From Bacteroidota bacterium (GTDB taxonomy: Bacteria; Bacteroidota; Bacteroidia; Flavobacteriales; Weeksellaceae): DNA of 21,594 bases. Numbering within the stretch: position 1 is the first letter of the stretch; each line of letters starts with the position of its first letter. The position numbers were made by a program, and so were the translations under genes. Below are positions 1 through 6,320 of the stretch, one piece after another. The stretch lies in assembly GCA_023448955.1 (NCBI GenBank), contig JAEXJU010000062.1, forward strand, positions 1-21,594, in the 5' to 3' direction. A model generated the notes under the pieces. The model searched no databases and was not told the DNA's origin. It was given only the letters and a program-made list of their open reading frames with translations.

Positions 1-329
1 GCATTAGCTGTGTAATCTGGTGAGATATAATCTTTGTCGCTGCTTTTCAATCCATCAGGAACCGGAGAAATCATACGAACACCCAATTCTGGTGCGGCAA
101 CAGGAATCCAGACATATACATAATACATTTTTTTTCCGTTCTTGACTTCATCCGGCGCAGTTGAAGGACTTATATAGCCATAATAATTAGTCAGATCTGT
201 GTAAGGTAACCGAATTTCTTTACCAAGTACGGATTTTTTGCCAAGATCTGCCCCAAATCTGTCTAATTTTTGTGCGGAAATTGATGTTGCTACAGCAACA
301 ATCATTAATGGTAATAATAGTTTCTTCAT
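1..329 (-). CDS. LipL32-like secreted protein, 5' part only (3' end outside the window)
   Basis: This gene starts at an ATG (327-329) and runs off the left edge after 109 codons. Residues 1-19 form a type I signal peptide (MKKLLLPLMIVAVATSISA, then Q20). The mature part carries LPY (41-43), NYYGY (48-52), YYVYVWIP (69-76) and GVRMISP (83-89), in the same order and spacing as I remember from Leptospira LipL32. LipL32 is the abundant surface lipoprotein of pathogenic Leptospira (family Lipl32), and a homologue has been described in Pseudoalteromonas. Unlike LipL32, the signal peptide has no lipobox cysteine, so the product is probably soluble periplasmic or exported rather than lipid-anchored. 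The leader before the ATG is A-rich, as is usual in Bacteroidota, and I saw no clear promoter. Function is unknown. The family call rests on pattern memory and is fairly strong; the acidic calcium-binding region of LipL32 would lie outside the window. Confidence 0.72.
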   Translation of the reverse strand, partial: MKKLLLPLMIVAVATSISAQKLDRFGADLGKKSVLGKEIRLPYTDLTNYYGYISPSTAPDEVKNGKKMYYVYVWIPVAAPELGVRMISPVPDGLKSSDKDYISPDYTAN

Positions 330-718
330 AATAGTTTATTTTTAATTAATTTGATTTTTTGTTGTGGTTAATGTACTAATTATTTTCATTTTAACAACCA
401 TTCGTAATAAATACTCTCATATTGTTTAAAATATACAATAATTCGATAATTAATTATAAAACTCTTTTGAAAAAAAACTTGTGCAAATACGCCAAGAATA
501 AAAAAAAATAATACTCTTTTTTTTTACATTAACATGTTTTAAAAAGAAATAGTTAATAAATTTTAAAATGAATATAAGTTTTAAAACATGATTCTAGATC
601 TCCAGTTAATGACATACGAACTCTCAAAACTAAATTATTACTAAATGCTAATACTTTAAATTCTAATTATAAACATGACTATAAAACAGAGGTTAATGTT
701 TTTTTGATTAACTGTAAT
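330..718. other. AT-rich intergenic spacer with a 12-bp inverted repeat
   Basis: There is no credible gene in this spacer. It lies between the start of the LipL32-like gene and the terminator of the NlpC/P60 gene. Its one obvious structure is a perfect inverted repeat, CATGTTTTAAAA at 533-544 and TTTTAAAACATG at 579-590, separated by 34 bases. On the minus strand about 35 codons are open up to a stop near 553. They lack a convincing start and family signature and were not called. Confidence 0.6.
533..590. repeat. 12-bp perfect inverted repeat with 34-nt spacer
   Basis: The arms are CATGTTTTAAAA (533-544) and TTTTAAAACATG (579-590), exact reverse complements. They lie about 200 bp upstream of the LipL32-like start. 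They could be an operator, the trace of a small mobile element, or chance in very AT-rich DNA. Nothing in the sequence decides between these. Confidence 0.4.
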
Positions 719-744
719 AAAAAACGCTCCGGATTTCGGAGCGT
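719..744 (-). terminator. Rho-independent terminator of the NlpC/P60 gene
   Basis: An 8-bp stem (724-731 with 737-744, ACGCTCCG/CGGAGCGT) encloses a 5-nt loop. On the minus strand it is followed by a U-run (A-run at 719-724 on the plus strand). It lies just after the stop codon of the peptidase gene and ends the O-methyltransferase/peptidase transcript. Confidence 0.85.
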
Positions 745-749
745 GTATG

Positions 750-1466
750 TTAGAAATAAGATCTAATAAATCTCAGTTTATGAGTGTGCCTGTTCTGATC
801 TTTGTTAAAAATTCCTGAAGAATCCAGACTATCTATACGGACTTTTCCATGAGCATGAATTATTTTCTGATCGGCCAGGATAAATCCAACGTGAATGATT
901 CTCCCTTCCGAATTTTCAAAAAATGCAAGATCACCTGGCTTAGCTTCTTCTATAAAAGTTAATGCTTCGCCCAATGCTGCCTGCTGATAGGTGTCTCTTG
1001 GGATTTTGATGCCATGAATTTTATAAATGATCTGGGTAAAGCCACTGCAGTCAATCCCGAAAAAACTTTTTCCGCCCCAGAGATAAGGAACGTTCAGGAA
1101 TTCTTTGGCGCAGTTCACGATGCTTTCGCTGAGGTCGTGTCCGCGAGTTGGCGCAGTTGTCTCAAAATTGACTTCAGAACCCATTGATAAAAGCATTTTT
1201 CCACTCTCCGTCATAGTAGATTGGAACGGTTCCTTCACAAGGTTTGTTTTTCTTGATGACAAAAATTCATCAGACACAGGCAGGATTTGTTTGGTGTCCA
1301 TCCAGGCTTCATAGTTATCGTAATGAGTGATTATTTTGGTCCAGTTGTCCTTAATTTCAATGATATCCGCAGATTCTCCGTAAAGAAGCTGTGATACGAT
1401 TTCGCTTTTATCGGAACTGTCGGCTCTCAGCGGAGCGATGGAAACACTACAAATGCCTTTATTCAT
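750..1466 (-). CDS. NlpC/P60 (C40) family cysteine peptidase with N-terminal SH3-like region
   Basis: The protein (238 aa from this start) is a predicted peptidoglycan-peptide hydrolase. The C-terminal NlpC/P60 domain (about 115-238) shows the catalytic cysteine in DCSGF (Cys140), the histidine in HVGFIL (His192) and the third polar residue in IIHAHG (His204). Residues 1-65 look like a bacterial SH3-like domain. This is the layout of YkfC-type gamma-D-glutamyl-L-diamino-acid endopeptidases, which cleave recycled muropeptides. No signal peptide is visible, so it probably acts in the cytoplasm. A TTG at 1475 would add three residues; the ATG at 1464-1466, giving MNKGICSVS, is preferred. The gene lies 30 bp after the O-methyltransferase on the same strand and is followed by a strong terminator, so the two are probably co-transcribed. 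Family call confident; exact substrate inferred. Confidence 0.86.
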   Translation of the reverse strand: MNKGICSVSIAPLRADSSDKSEIVSQLLYGESADIIEIKDNWTKIITHYDNYEAWMDTKQILPVSDEFLSSRKTNLVKEPFQSTMTESGKMLLSMGSEVNFETTAPTRGHDLSESIVNCAKEFLNVPYLWGGKSFFGIDCSGFTQIIYKIHGIKIPRDTYQQAALGEALTFIEEAKPGDLAFFENSEGRIIHVGFILADQKIIHAHGKVRIDSLDSSGIFNKDQNRHTHKLRFIRSYF

Positions 1467-1496
1467 TTCAATCAATTATGAATTTAAAAATACGAA

Positions 1497-2144
1497 TTAT
1501 TTCTTTCTAATCAAGTGCAATCCGTCTCGCAAAGGTAAGATTAGATTTTCGAAATCGGGATCTTCCGCGATGATTTTATTGACAAGTTTGATTTGCTCCG
1601 TTTGTTTGTCCTTGGGATTGTTTTCCAGAACCTTTCCGTACCAGAGCACATTGTCAATCAAAATAATACTGCCGGATCGCAGATTAGGTTTGATGAGTTT
1701 CAGATATTCCAGATAGCTTTCTTTGTCTGCATCGATGAAAATCAGATCCCAGACTTTATCCAGTTTCTTGATTTCTTCCTTCGCATCACCGATGATGAAT
1801 TCAATCTGATCTTTATAATCACTTTCCTCAAAATATTTTTGTGCAATGTAAGCTAAATCTTCATTCTTGTCAATCGTGTAGATCTTCCCGCTTTTTGGTA
1901 AGCCTTCGGCAATGCTCAATGCGGCATAACCTGTAAAAGTGCCGATTTCCAATACATTTTCCGGCTGAACGATATGTGATAAGATACTAAGCAGGCGACC
2001 TTGCAGATAACCGGAAATCATATGTGGCTGCGTGGTTTTCTGATAGGTTTCTTTTCTTAATTTTTTGAGAATGGCAGGTTCTTCGGAAGCGGTTTCTTCC
2101 AGGTAGCGATCCATTTCTTTGTCTAATTCTTCGAAATAACTCAT
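1497..2144 (-). CDS. SAM-dependent O-methyltransferase (caffeoyl-CoA/catechol OMT family)
   Basis: The 215-aa product is a class I methyltransferase of the cation-dependent O-methyltransferase family (PF01596 type), of normal length. The SAM-binding glycine motif VLEIGTFTGYAAL is at 64-76. The metal ligands typical of the family are visible as D138 in FIDADK and D164-N165 in LIDNVLWYGKV. Bacterial members methylate catechol-like hydroxyls, but the natural substrate here is unknown. The N-terminal helical region (1-45) matches the usual cap. A perfect TAnnTTTG element lies just upstream (2174-2181, minus strand). The gene is first in a two-gene unit with the NlpC/P60 peptidase; the pairing does not suggest an obvious joint pathway. 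Confidence 0.9.
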   Translation of the reverse strand: MSYFEELDKEMDRYLEETASEEPAILKKLRKETYQKTTQPHMISGYLQGRLLSILSHIVQPENVLEIGTFTGYAALSIAEGLPKSGKIYTIDKNEDLAYIAQKYFEESDYKDQIEFIIGDAKEEIKKLDKVWDLIFIDADKESYLEYLKLIKPNLRSGSIILIDNVLWYGKVLENNPKDKQTEQIKLVNKIIAEDPDFENLILPLRDGLHLIRKK

Positions 2145-2173
2145 TGGGCGTTCAGAGTTTTTGGTTTAAGGTT

Positions 2174-2181
2174 CAAAGTTA
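2174..2181 (-). promoter_or_regulatory. -7 promoter element (TAACTTTG) of the O-methyltransferase gene
   Basis: Read on the minus strand, TAACTTTG is a perfect match to the Bacteroidota -7 consensus TAnnTTTG. It would start transcription about 20-25 nt before the ATG at 2144. No good TTG -33 element was found. Confidence 0.55.
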
Positions 2182-2225
2182 ATGTAATTTATATTGATAA
2201 CCGAATGTGGTTTGGATGTAAAACC

Positions 2226-2305
2226 GCAGCCCGACCTGAACGGAGCTCTTTTTGCGAGTAGGTACGACGAACAAAAAAGCGGGAGTGGAGGGCGGAAAAG
2301 CTGCC
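2226..2305. repeat. GC-rich dispersed repeat element, copy 1
   Basis: This is an 80-bp GC-rich island in an AT-rich spacer. Its outer arms begin GCAGCCCGA and end GGCGGAAAAGCTGCC, and inner GCTCTTTTTG and CAAAAAAGC can pair. The reverse complement of 13909-14022 carries the same blocks in the same order: AGCCC..GA, GAACGG, a T-run, an A-run plus G, AGTGGA, then GCGG..AAA..AGCT..CC. The two are therefore diverged copies of one element. It lies 3' of the OmpA-lipoprotein terminator and 5' of the O-methyltransferase promoter. From memory, similar sequences recur in Chryseobacterium-group genomes. Function unknown. Confidence 0.65.
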
Positions 2306-2351
2306 ATAAAAATATTAAATAGCTTTCGATGTAATCAAATTGCAGCTAAAT

Positions 2352-2378
2352 AAAAAACCTCGCCATTTCTGACAAGGT
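2352..2378 (-). terminator. Rho-independent terminator of the OmpA-family lipoprotein gene
   Basis: On the minus strand, ACCTTGTC and GGCGAGGT pair over 8 bp with two G-U wobbles around a 6-nt loop, followed by a U-run. It lies 35 bp beyond the stop codon of the lipoprotein gene. Confidence 0.75.
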
Positions 2379-2412
2379 TTTATTATATAAATTCTGAATG
2401 AATAATTATCAT

Positions 2413-3249
2413 TTATTTTTTAACCGGAGCAATGTCCATCAGCTTCATAAATTCATCCAGCTTAGGCATAATGATGATCTCCGTTCTACGGTTTTCAGAC
2501 CTTCCGGAAACAGAAGCGTTGGTTGTTTTCGGGTTGTATTCGGATCTACCGCCAGCTGTGATTCTGTTAGGATTGACACCGAACTGATTCTGAAGAACTT
2601 TCGCAACGGCTGTTGCTCTGAGTGCGGACAGATCCCAGTTGTCTCTCGGCGCATTGGCACTGTTCAGCGGTGTGTTATCCGTGTTACCTTCAATCAAAAC
2701 GCTGTATGTATCATAATCGTTGATTACTTTTGCAACTTTGGCCAAAACATCCTGAGCTGCCGGCTGAATGTCATATTTTCCAACCTGGTAAAGCATTTTA
2801 TCAGATAATGAAATCAATACCACACCTTTCAGAACTTTTACATCTACATCCTGATCCGCAACATTGTCAAGAGAACGTTTCAGCTTGTTAGACAGTGCGA
2901 TATTTAAACTGTCATTTCTGCTTTTTCCGGAAATCAACTGCTTGATGTATGCATTGGAAGCATTGATTTCTCCTACTAATTTATCAATATTCGCGGAGCC
3001 TTTTCCTGCGTTGGAAAGACACGCATCCAAACTGGATTTTAGCGCATTGTTTTGGCTCATTAAAAGGTCGTTCTGACTTTGAAGACCGGAGTTGGCACTT
3101 TTCAGATCCTGAATTTGACGCATTCTTTCGCCGGCATCTTCCACACATTGTTTGTAGTTAAGATTTAGGGCGTCGAATTGTTTTTTGCTGACACACGATG
3201 CCAGGGAAAGTCCCACTGCTGTGATGGTCAAAATTTTAAATAATCTCAT
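2413..3249 (-). CDS. OmpA-family peptidoglycan-binding lipoprotein
   Basis: The product (278 aa) is predicted to be anchored in the outer membrane by an N-terminal lipid and to bind peptidoglycan through a C-terminal OmpA/MotB domain. From the ATG at 3249 the sequence opens with a lipoprotein signal peptide ending LSLASC (lipid-accepting Cys19). A start at 3288 would add 13 residues ahead of the signal peptide and is less likely. Residues about 24-125 look like a coiled coil rich in Asn, Gln, Ser and Lys. The OmpA domain (about 140-265) shows the conserved NWDLSALRA helix and the ENRRTEI block, holding the Asp and Arg that contact diaminopimelate. It lies divergent from tilS with its own promoter element (3317-3324). 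The likely role is envelope integrity. Confidence 0.9.
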   Translation of the reverse strand: MRLFKILTITAVGLSLASCVSKKQFDALNLNYKQCVEDAGERMRQIQDLKSANSGLQSQNDLLMSQNNALKSSLDACLSNAGKGSANIDKLVGEINASNAYIKQLISGKSRNDSLNIALSNKLKRSLDNVADQDVDVKVLKGVVLISLSDKMLYQVGKYDIQPAAQDVLAKVAKVINDYDTYSVLIEGNTDNTPLNSANAPRDNWDLSALRATAVAKVLQNQFGVNPNRITAGGRSEYNPKTTNASVSGRSENRRTEIIIMPKLDEFMKLMDIAPVKK

Positions 3250-3316
3250 AGTAAAATATTTAATTTGTTCTTTATTAACATGAACCAAAATTGAATTTAC
3301 GGATTCAAAAGCGTTT

Positions 3317-3324
3317 CAAAAGTA
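3317..3324 (-). promoter_or_regulatory. -7 promoter element (TACTTTTG) of the OmpA-family lipoprotein gene
   Basis: The minus-strand sequence TACTTTTG matches TAnnTTTG perfectly and sits about 70 nt upstream of the start codon. It is only 14 bp from the oppositely oriented element for tilS, so the two promoters share one short control region. The -33 element is weak. Confidence 0.5.
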
Positions 3325-3338
3325 AGAATTAATAACTG

Positions 3339-3346
3339 TATATTTG
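3339..3346 (+). promoter_or_regulatory. -7 promoter element (TATATTTG) of tilS
   Basis: TATATTTG matches TAnnTTTG perfectly. Transcription starting about 7 nt downstream would leave a leader of roughly 25 nt before the GTG start at 3378. No strong TTG was found at the expected -33 position. Confidence 0.5.
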
Positions 3347-3377
3347 TGCTTATAACTTACTATTTCGTTATAAAATT

Positions 3378-4673
3378 GTGTTAAGTCTATTAAAATTTCA
3401 AAACGTTCTGAGGCAATTTCTGATCCAACCGCAGCAAAAAACATACCTTTTGGCCGTGAGCGGAGGAGTGGATTCGATGGTTTTGGCAGAATTGTTTCGC
3501 CTTTCAGGTTTTGATTTTCAGGTGGCTCACATCAACTATCATCTTCGTGAAGAGGATTCTAATCTGGATCAAAAACTGGTTTCTGACTTTTGTGAAAGAC
3601 ATCAGATTCCCTTTCATTTGTATGAAGTTTTAGAAAAAGATAAGCGACCTGAACATTCTGTTCAGAATTGGGCGAGAGAATTACGCTATCGATTTTTCAG
3701 AGACATTCAGAATAAACAGAAGTTAGACATTCTGGTTACAGCACATCATCTGAATGATCAGTTGGAAACTTTTATTATCAATCTTTCCAAAGCTTCAGGA
3801 ATACGAGGCTTGAGCGGAATTCCGCAAAATGACAATGGTATTATTCGGCCACTTCTTGATTTTTCCAAGCACGAGATTTATGATTTTGCAAAACAGAATC
3901 ATATTGATTTTCGTGAAGATAAATCCAATCAGAAAACCGATTATCTGAGGAATAAAATCCGACACAACATTGTTCCGGAACTGGAAAAAATCAATCCGGA
4001 TTTTCTGACAAATTTCTCGAAAAGCATTCATTATATTAATCAGGCTAAAGATTTTATTAATGAATCTGTAGATGAAAAAATTGATATTCTCAAAATAAAT
4101 TCTGACGAAAATCAAATCATTATTGATAAGGAAAGACTATTTCAAGAATCGGAATTGATCCGTTATGAAATTTTTAAACGATTCGGGTTTAATGATGAGA
4201 ATGAAATGCAGAAAGTTCGTACAGCTCAAACTGGAAGCTTATTTTTTAATTCAGAATTTCAGTTAATTATTAACCGGAATGAATTGATTTTCAGTGAGAG
4301 GTTTGAAGTTAGAAGTGAGAAGTCGGAAGATTCAATTATTCTGGAAATTGTCGGAAATGAGATTGTAATTCCCGAGCATATTAAAAATGAAATAATAACG
4401 TTTGGTAATTGTTTTTGGAAGATTGCTAGGGAAAAAGTTCAGTCGCCGTTGAAATTAAGAAAAAAACAAAAAGGCGATTTGTTTTTCCCTATCGGAATGA
4501 TTGGTAAAAAGAAAATTTCTAAGTTTTTTAAGGATGAAAAATTATCTATTTTAGCCAAGCAAAAAATCTGGTTGTTCTGTGATGAAAAAGATAATATTTT
4601 AGGCGTTTTGCCATTTCGTCAGGACAGAAGATTTGTAACAGATGATGATAATAATTTAGTTCTCCAGGTATAA
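3378..4673 (+). CDS. tilS: tRNA(Ile)-lysidine synthetase TilS
   Basis: TilS converts cytidine 34 of the CAU-anticodon tRNA-Ile to lysidine, using ATP and lysine, so that AUA codons are read as isoleucine. The PP-loop SGGVDS is at residues 28-33, followed by the N-type ATP pyrophosphatase region with AHHLNDQLET. The C-terminal part (about 355-430) resembles the TilS C-terminal domain, with LRKKQKGDLFFP and KKKISKFFKDEK. At 431 aa it is full length. The start is the GTG at 3378; the next in-frame Met lies inside the PP-loop region, so it cannot be the start. The stop codon abuts the ATG of the next gene (TAAATG). A heptanucleotide repeat lies in the coding sequence at 4305-4332, in a linker. 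Confidence 0.95.
   Translation: MLSLLKFQNVLRQFLIQPQQKTYLLAVSGGVDSMVLAELFRLSGFDFQVAHINYHLREEDSNLDQKLVSDFCERHQIPFHLYEVLEKDKRPEHSVQNWARELRYRFFRDIQNKQKLDILVTAHHLNDQLETFIINLSKASGIRGLSGIPQNDNGIIRPLLDFSKHEIYDFAKQNHIDFREDKSNQKTDYLRNKIRHNIVPELEKINPDFLTNFSKSIHYINQAKDFINESVDEKIDILKINSDENQIIIDKERLFQESELIRYEIFKRFGFNDENEMQKVRTAQTGSLFFNSEFQLIINRNELIFSERFEVRSEKSEDSIILEIVGNEIVIPEHIKNEIITFGNCFWKIAREKVQSPLKLRKKQKGDLFFPIGMIGKKKISKFFKDEKLSILAKQKIWLFCDEKDNILGVLPFRQDRRFVTDDDNNLVLQV
4305..4332 (+). repeat. Heptanucleotide tandem repeat inside tilS
   Basis: Four 7-nt units stand in a row: GAAGTTA, GAAGTGA, GAAGTCG and the weaker GAAGATT. They encode roughly FEVRSEKSED in a poorly conserved linker between the TilS catalytic and C-terminal domains. 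Because 7 is not a multiple of 3, gain or loss of one unit would shift the frame. Confidence 0.6.
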
Positions 4674-5228
4674 ATGACAAAGAGAAAAGTCAATGCGTTG
4701 GCTATTAGTGATTTCCAGAAGGACAACAATGTTGCCTTTGGTATTCTGTACCGGAAATATTTTGGCTACACCCGGAAATTTGTTCTTTCCAACAAAGGAA
4801 ATTCTGAAGATGCAGAAGATGTTTTTCAGGATGCTTTAATTATTCTATACGAAAAACTGTACGATGATGATTTCAAAGCGTATACTTGTCTTGCCAATTA
4901 CGTAACCGGAATTTCCAAAAACCTTTGGCTGAAAAAATTGCGCAACCGAAACTTTTTTGTGGAAATGCACGAAAATTATTATTCGGAAAATAAAGAAGAG
5001 ATCAATCAGGCAATAGAAAACGAGAGAGATTATTATGATAAACTTAATGATTATATCAATAAAATTTCTTCTCACTGCCAAAACCTCATCCACGATATTT
5101 TTATGAAAAATAAGAATATAGACGAAATTCAGGAAAAATATAAATACTCCAGCAAACACAATGCGCAGAATCAGAAGCATAAATGTGTAGAACAAATCCG
5201 AAAAATAAAAAAAGACGATAATTTTTAA
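4674..5228 (+). CDS. Sigma-70 family RNA polymerase sigma factor (ECF-like)
   Basis: The 184-aa protein has the size and layout of an extracytoplasmic-function sigma factor. Region 2 lies at about 15-75, with the typical acidic stretch GNSEDAEDVFQDALIILYEKL split by family-conserved positions. Region 4 lies at about 130-180, where a helix-turn-helix around EIQEKYKYSS and HKCVEQIRK can be seen. Such factors direct RNA polymerase to promoters of stress or envelope regulons. Its ATG directly follows the tilS stop (TAAATG), so translation is probably coupled and the two share a promoter. No anti-sigma factor gene lies next to it, which is unusual for classical ECF factors. A strong terminator follows. 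Regulon unknown. Confidence 0.82.
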   Translation: MTKRKVNALAISDFQKDNNVAFGILYRKYFGYTRKFVLSNKGNSEDAEDVFQDALIILYEKLYDDDFKAYTCLANYVTGISKNLWLKKLRNRNFFVEMHENYYSENKEEINQAIENERDYYDKLNDYINKISSHCQNLIHDIFMKNKNIDEIQEKYKYSSKHNAQNQKHKCVEQIRKIKKDDNF

Positions 5229-5261
5229 ACCTGATTATCAACACTTTAAATAAAATAATTA

Positions 5262-5292
5262 AAAATCACCTTTTCATCGGGTGATTTTTTTT
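5262..5292 (+). terminator. Rho-independent terminator after the tilS/sigma-factor unit
   Basis: AAAATCACC (5262-5270) pairs with GGTGATTTT (5280-5288) around a 9-nt loop and continues into a run of eight T (5285-5292). It lies 34 bp after the sigma-factor stop codon. Confidence 0.88.
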
Positions 5293-5336
5293 GTTTTCGG
5301 GAACTTCATAATATATAACTTTTAAATGTACAGATT

Positions 5337-5789
5337 ATGAAAAAATTCATTACACTCATCGTTCTCTTTCTGCTTCCTTTTTTTGTATTTTCACAAAAAG
5401 CAGAACACAGAAATTTAGATAACAAATTAGCAATTCAGGGATATGATCCTGTTTCTTACATCGAACAAAACAAAGCCGTAAAAGGTAAAAAAGAATTTGC
5501 AGTCAACGTAAACGGAGCTATTTACTACACTTCATCTGCCAAAAACAAAGAACTTCTGCAAAAGAATCCTTCCAGATACGAACCGATCTATGGCGGTTGG
5601 TGTGCATTTGCAATGGGAGATTATGGTGAGAAAGTAGAGATTAACCCAACTACCTTCAAAGTTATTGATGGCAAAACCTATCTCTTCTATAATAAGCTAT
5701 TCACTAATACACTCAATTCCTGGAATAAAAACGAAGACAAGCTGAAAAAACAAGCCGACCAAAACTGGAAAAAAATAACAATAAAATAA
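5337..5789 (+). CDS. Exported YHS-domain protein
   Basis: The 150-aa protein begins with a signal peptide (MKKFITLIVLFLLPFFVFS, then Q20), so the mature protein is periplasmic. It has a YHS-like domain over about 30-100, with the start signature IQGYDPVSYIEQNKAVKG and GGWCAFAM (Cys89). YHS domains occur in copper- and other metal-handling proteins, but this secreted form has only one cysteine and its ligand is not known. It is the first gene of a compact cluster extending to 8929, separated from the preceding terminator by about 45 bp. The next gene starts 5 bp after its stop, so the two are almost certainly co-transcribed. The domain call is good; any metal role is inference. Confidence 0.8.
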   Translation: MKKFITLIVLFLLPFFVFSQKAEHRNLDNKLAIQGYDPVSYIEQNKAVKGKKEFAVNVNGAIYYTSSAKNKELLQKNPSRYEPIYGGWCAFAMGDYGEKVEINPTTFKVIDGKTYLFYNKLFTNTLNSWNKNEDKLKKQADQNWKKITIK

Positions 5790-5794
5790 AAGCT

Positions 5795-6223
5795 ATGAAA
5801 ACATTTATTACATTACTATTATCATCCCTGTTTTTAGTTTCCTGCGTCAGAGAAAATACTTCTACGGAAGACTTGATGGAAATGGCTCCCGAAAATTCGG
5901 TCTTAAAATATTCCGGAAATTTTATGCAGGGTCCTTATGGAAATAATGTGAACGGAAAAGCGGAAATCTATGAAAAAAACGGAGTCTTCACATTGGTTTT
6001 AAATGAAAACTTCACCATCAGCAACGGTCCGGATCTTTACGTGTATGTAAGCAAAGAACAGCAGCCATCGCAATTTGTTTCTTTAGGTAAGCTGAAATCT
6101 GTGAACGGCGGACAAACCTATACTTTTACGGGTTCAGTAAACTTCGATGAGTACAAATACGCAGTCGTTCATTGTCAACAATACAATCATCTGTTTTCTT
6201 ACGCTCTATTAGAAAAAAAATAA
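5795..6223 (+). CDS. DM13-domain lipoprotein
   Basis: The 142-aa product has a lipoprotein signal peptide ending SLFLVSC (Cys17), so it is predicted to be lipid-anchored in the envelope. The remainder fits the DM13 domain: NFTISNGPDLYVYVS (72-86), SLGKLKSVNGGQTY and a terminal YAVVHC (Cys127) followed by FSYALL. DM13 has been proposed to be an electron-transfer or redox domain related to cytochrome-like DOMON folds, with the near-invariant cysteine as a key residue; this is a proposal about the family, not shown here. It lies 5 bp after the YHS gene and belongs to the same transcription unit. What it donates electrons to, if anything, is unknown. Confidence 0.82.
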   Translation: MKTFITLLLSSLFLVSCVRENTSTEDLMEMAPENSVLKYSGNFMQGPYGNNVNGKAEIYEKNGVFTLVLNENFTISNGPDLYVYVSKEQQPSQFVSLGKLKSVNGGQTYTFTGSVNFDEYKYAVVHCQQYNHLFSYALLEKK

Positions 6224-6233
6224 CATTACAAAT

Positions 6234-6302
6234 ATGAAATCGCCATTAACGAATTTGGAAGCAAACACCGATGAAGATGTAGCGATAACATATGACCTTT
6301 AA
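6234..6302 (+). CDS. Possible 22-aa peptide between the DM13 and DoxX genes
   Basis: A short open frame, ATG to TAA, encodes MKSPLTNLEANTDEDVAITY plus Asp-Leu. It starts 10 bp after the DM13 stop behind an A-rich leader and ends 18 bp before the DoxX-like ATG, so its spacing is that of a normal operon member. The peptide is hydrophilic and acidic, with no signal or membrane segment. It may be a real small protein, a leader that couples translation of the next gene, or the remnant of a longer gene. I do not recognise it. Confidence 0.35.
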   Translation: MKSPLTNLEANTDEDVAITYDL

Positions 6303-6320
6303 AAACAATAAAATATACAT

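Noticed and set aside
553..660. About 35 open codons on the minus strand in the first spacer
   Set aside because: There is no good start or ribosome site, the base composition is that of the spacer, and no family is recognisable. A degraded gene remains possible but cannot be supported.
1467..1475. TTG start for the NlpC/P60 protein
   Set aside because: It adds only three residues ahead of a normal ATG that gives a better N-terminus, so the ATG at 1466 was used.
2398..2808. 136-codon open frame on the plus strand opposite the OmpA lipoprotein
   Set aside because: It is antisense to a clear gene, has no family signature and is rich in Arg, Cys and Asn in the manner of a shadow frame.
3250..3288. 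Longer start for the OmpA lipoprotein
   Set aside because: The added 13 residues would precede a standard lipoprotein signal peptide; the ATG at 3249 fits better.
5291..5323. Promoter-like TTG-N22-TAACTTTT before the YHS gene
   Set aside because: The -7 element has a mismatch, the -33 lies in the T-run of the preceding terminator, and the leader would be only about 8 nt. A promoter must exist here, but this match is not convincing.
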